DNA of 64,000 nt, from the NCBI GenBank assembly GCA_013399015.1, contig VWZX01006105.1, positions 310,001 to 374,000 of the forward strand, read 5' to 3'. Shown one piece after another: positions 62,781-64,000 of the stretch. The first letter of the stretch is position 1; the number at the start of each line of letters is the position of its first letter. The position numbers and the translations under genes are program-made. Under the pieces are notes generated by a model. The model was not told the origin of the DNA, ran no database searches, and was given only the letters and a program-made list of their open reading frames with translations. The stretch is from Galbula dea. Its lineage: Eukaryota; Chordata; Aves; Piciformes; Galbulidae.

Positions 62781-62966
62781 TTTCAGTTGTAGTACCACTC
62801 CTCAGTAAGACACAGCTTCATATTTCCTTTCCACCTTGTGGCTCTTCCTGATTTGCATCTAAGTACCACAAGCCTCATTGCAATCCGCGCAGAATGTGTG
62901 GATTTGTGATATTCAAGGGTCATGTGTTCAGGGATGTGTTCAGTGAACCATAGCATACCAATACAC
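62781..62966 (-). other. Candidate terminal coding segment, low confidence
   Basis: A T/C-rich tract followed by 'ctgtgag' gives a possible acceptor with first exon base 62,966. The open frame then runs about 60 codons, 'CIGMLWFTEHIPEHMTLEYH' and onward, to TGA after 'EEWYYN'. Its phase (one base completing a Gly codon) fits the candidate exon 63,034-63,121. The intron between them would be only 67 bases, below the usual vertebrate minimum, which argues against the pairing. I do not recognise the protein. Confidence 0.15.
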
Positions 62967-63033
62967 CTCACAGGAAGAAAAAAAAGAATTATTTAAAATA
63001 CACTACTATGCTGACTGACTAATCAAAGCCTAC

Positions 63034-63121
63034 CCAGTAAGGATATTCAGATCACACAGATGCATTTCATACACTGCTTGTGTAACAGCGATGATGTCAG
63101 GCTGCTCATGCTGATACACTT
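63034..63121 (-). CDS. Candidate 88-bp internal coding exon, unknown gene
   Basis: On the minus strand a strong acceptor (pyrimidine tract ending 'gccttgttgtag') precedes 63,121, and a usable donor (CTGG|GTAGGC) follows 63,034. Of the three frames across the 88 bases only one is free of stops. It gives 28 full codons reading 'VYQHEQPDIIAVTQAVYEMH' and continuing 'LCDLNILT', with partial codons at both ends. The peptide alternates hydrophobic and polar residues like a folded helical repeat, and it has no low-complexity bias. I cannot name the family. If real, the gene lies on the minus strand and most of the window downstream would be intron or 3' flank. A chance exon-like segment remains quite possible. 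Confidence 0.35.
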
Positions 63122-63688
63122 CTACAACAAGGCAAGAAAGATAGAAACCTTTGGTCAATGCTCTCAGGACCCACACACCTACACTGGCTCTTCCTGAACG
63201 AGTTAGTGATGGCAAAAAAATTAAATACAAAGTCTCAAGAAAGCAAATTAAGATTTGAAAGCAGTCACTTAAAGTGAGCAACTCATGCACAAATCACTCC
63301 ATGTGGGTGCATCTGTATGACTGCTTTAGGTGGGATCACAAGGATCCTCTGGGGTTGAACCTCCCAATCATCCCCATTTACCAGACTCAAGCTCACTTCG
63401 CAAGGTGGTCTCAGAGCTAAACCAGAAAGATGTGTTCCCAAGAGCCATAATTTACTCACTTAGATTACTGACATTAAGTCCACGGGTCTAAAGTATCCTC
63501 CTGAAATGTGCACAGCGTGGGAACCACACCCAGAACACTTACAGTTCCTTTCTGCAGATGTGGTGCTATGGGTCTGCACTGCTTGGTAATGTGGACGCAC
63601 AAGCTGTACTGAGTCAGGTGCAAGGCATATTAGTATTAGGGCCTCAATTTCCAGGTTCCTCATTAGGTATGGATGCTAATGCTTGGGG
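63122..63688. other. Unique noncoding sequence
   Basis: If the neighbouring exon is real, this is its upstream intron. No repeats are recognised up to the CR1 junction near 63,688. Confidence 0.5.
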
Positions 63689-64000
63689 GTGCTGGTGGAC
63701 GAGAAATTCAACATTAGCCTCCAGTGTGTGCTTGCAGCCCAGAGGGACAACCGTATCCTGGGCTGCATCAAGAGGAGCTTGGCCAGCAGGTTGAGGGAAG
63801 TGATTCTCCCCCTCTACTCTGCTCTCGTGAGACCTCACCTGGAATATTGTGTCCAGTTCTGGAGCCCCTATTACAGGAGGGATACGGACATGCTGGAGCG
63901 AGTCCAGAGAAGGGTCACGAGAATGATCAGAGGACTGGAGCACCTCTCCTACGAGGACAGGCTGAGAGTTGGGATTGTTCAGTCTGCAGAAGAGAAGGCT
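63686..64000 (+). mobile_element. CR1 retrotransposon, 5'-truncated, continues past window end
   Basis: From 63,689 to the last base there are 104 codons without a stop in one frame. The text reads 'VLVDEKFNISLQCVLAAQRD', 'LYSALVRPHLEYCVQFWSPY' and 'MLERVQRRVTRMIRGLEHLS', the C-terminal part of the CR1 reverse-transcriptase ORF. One extra G near 63,685-63,689 shifts the frame at the very start relative to the expected 'LGVLVDE'. No other lesions are seen, so this is the youngest-looking CR1 copy here. The insertion junction with unique DNA is near 63,682-63,688, and the 3' UTR lies beyond the window. Confidence 0.95.

Overview
This looks like nuclear DNA of a bird, or less likely another sauropsid: about 40% GC, CpG-poor and almost free of long open frames. 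Its recognisable transposable elements are nearly all Chicken Repeat 1 (CR1) non-LTR retrotransposon fragments plus much older MIR-like amniote repeats. No mammalian (L1/Alu-type) or prokaryotic features were seen. No complete protein-coding gene, rRNA, tRNA or CRISPR array can be supported. The window reads as intergenic or intronic sequence.

Layout: 1-11 kb is unique sequence with old MIR-like copies (about 4.2 and 8.6 kb) and simple repeats. A forward CR1 with a large internal deletion lies at 11.07-12.36 kb. 12.4-26.5 kb is mostly unique sequence with a 31-bp tandem duplication, a 20-bp palindrome and old repeats. A short forward CR1 reverse-transcriptase fragment is at 26.5-26.8 kb, and a very decayed forward CR1-type fragment at about 32.2-32.9 kb. 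Three reverse-strand CR1 pieces follow at 36.93-37.96, 45.44-46.12 and 55.60-56.03 kb. A much better preserved forward CR1 begins at about 63.69 kb and runs off the window end with an open frame.

Three places are not explained by repeats. The first is a GC- and CpG-enriched block at about 43.9-44.72 kb, with a strong G-quadruplex motif and a reverse-strand AATAAA signal. The second is a small CpG cluster with TAAT-type sites at about 61.52-61.63 kb. The third is a short reverse-strand segment at 63,034-63,121 with a good splice acceptor, a usable donor and one open frame, followed closely by a second phase-compatible open segment. These are the best candidates for a lncRNA or LTR promoter, a conserved regulatory element and a real coding exon respectively. 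None can be settled without alignment or transcript data.

No novel multi-gene system was found. The open frames longer than about 60 codons look like chance or CR1-derived frames, apart from the candidates listed with low confidence. Repeat family assignments rest on recalled consensus features, not on a database search.
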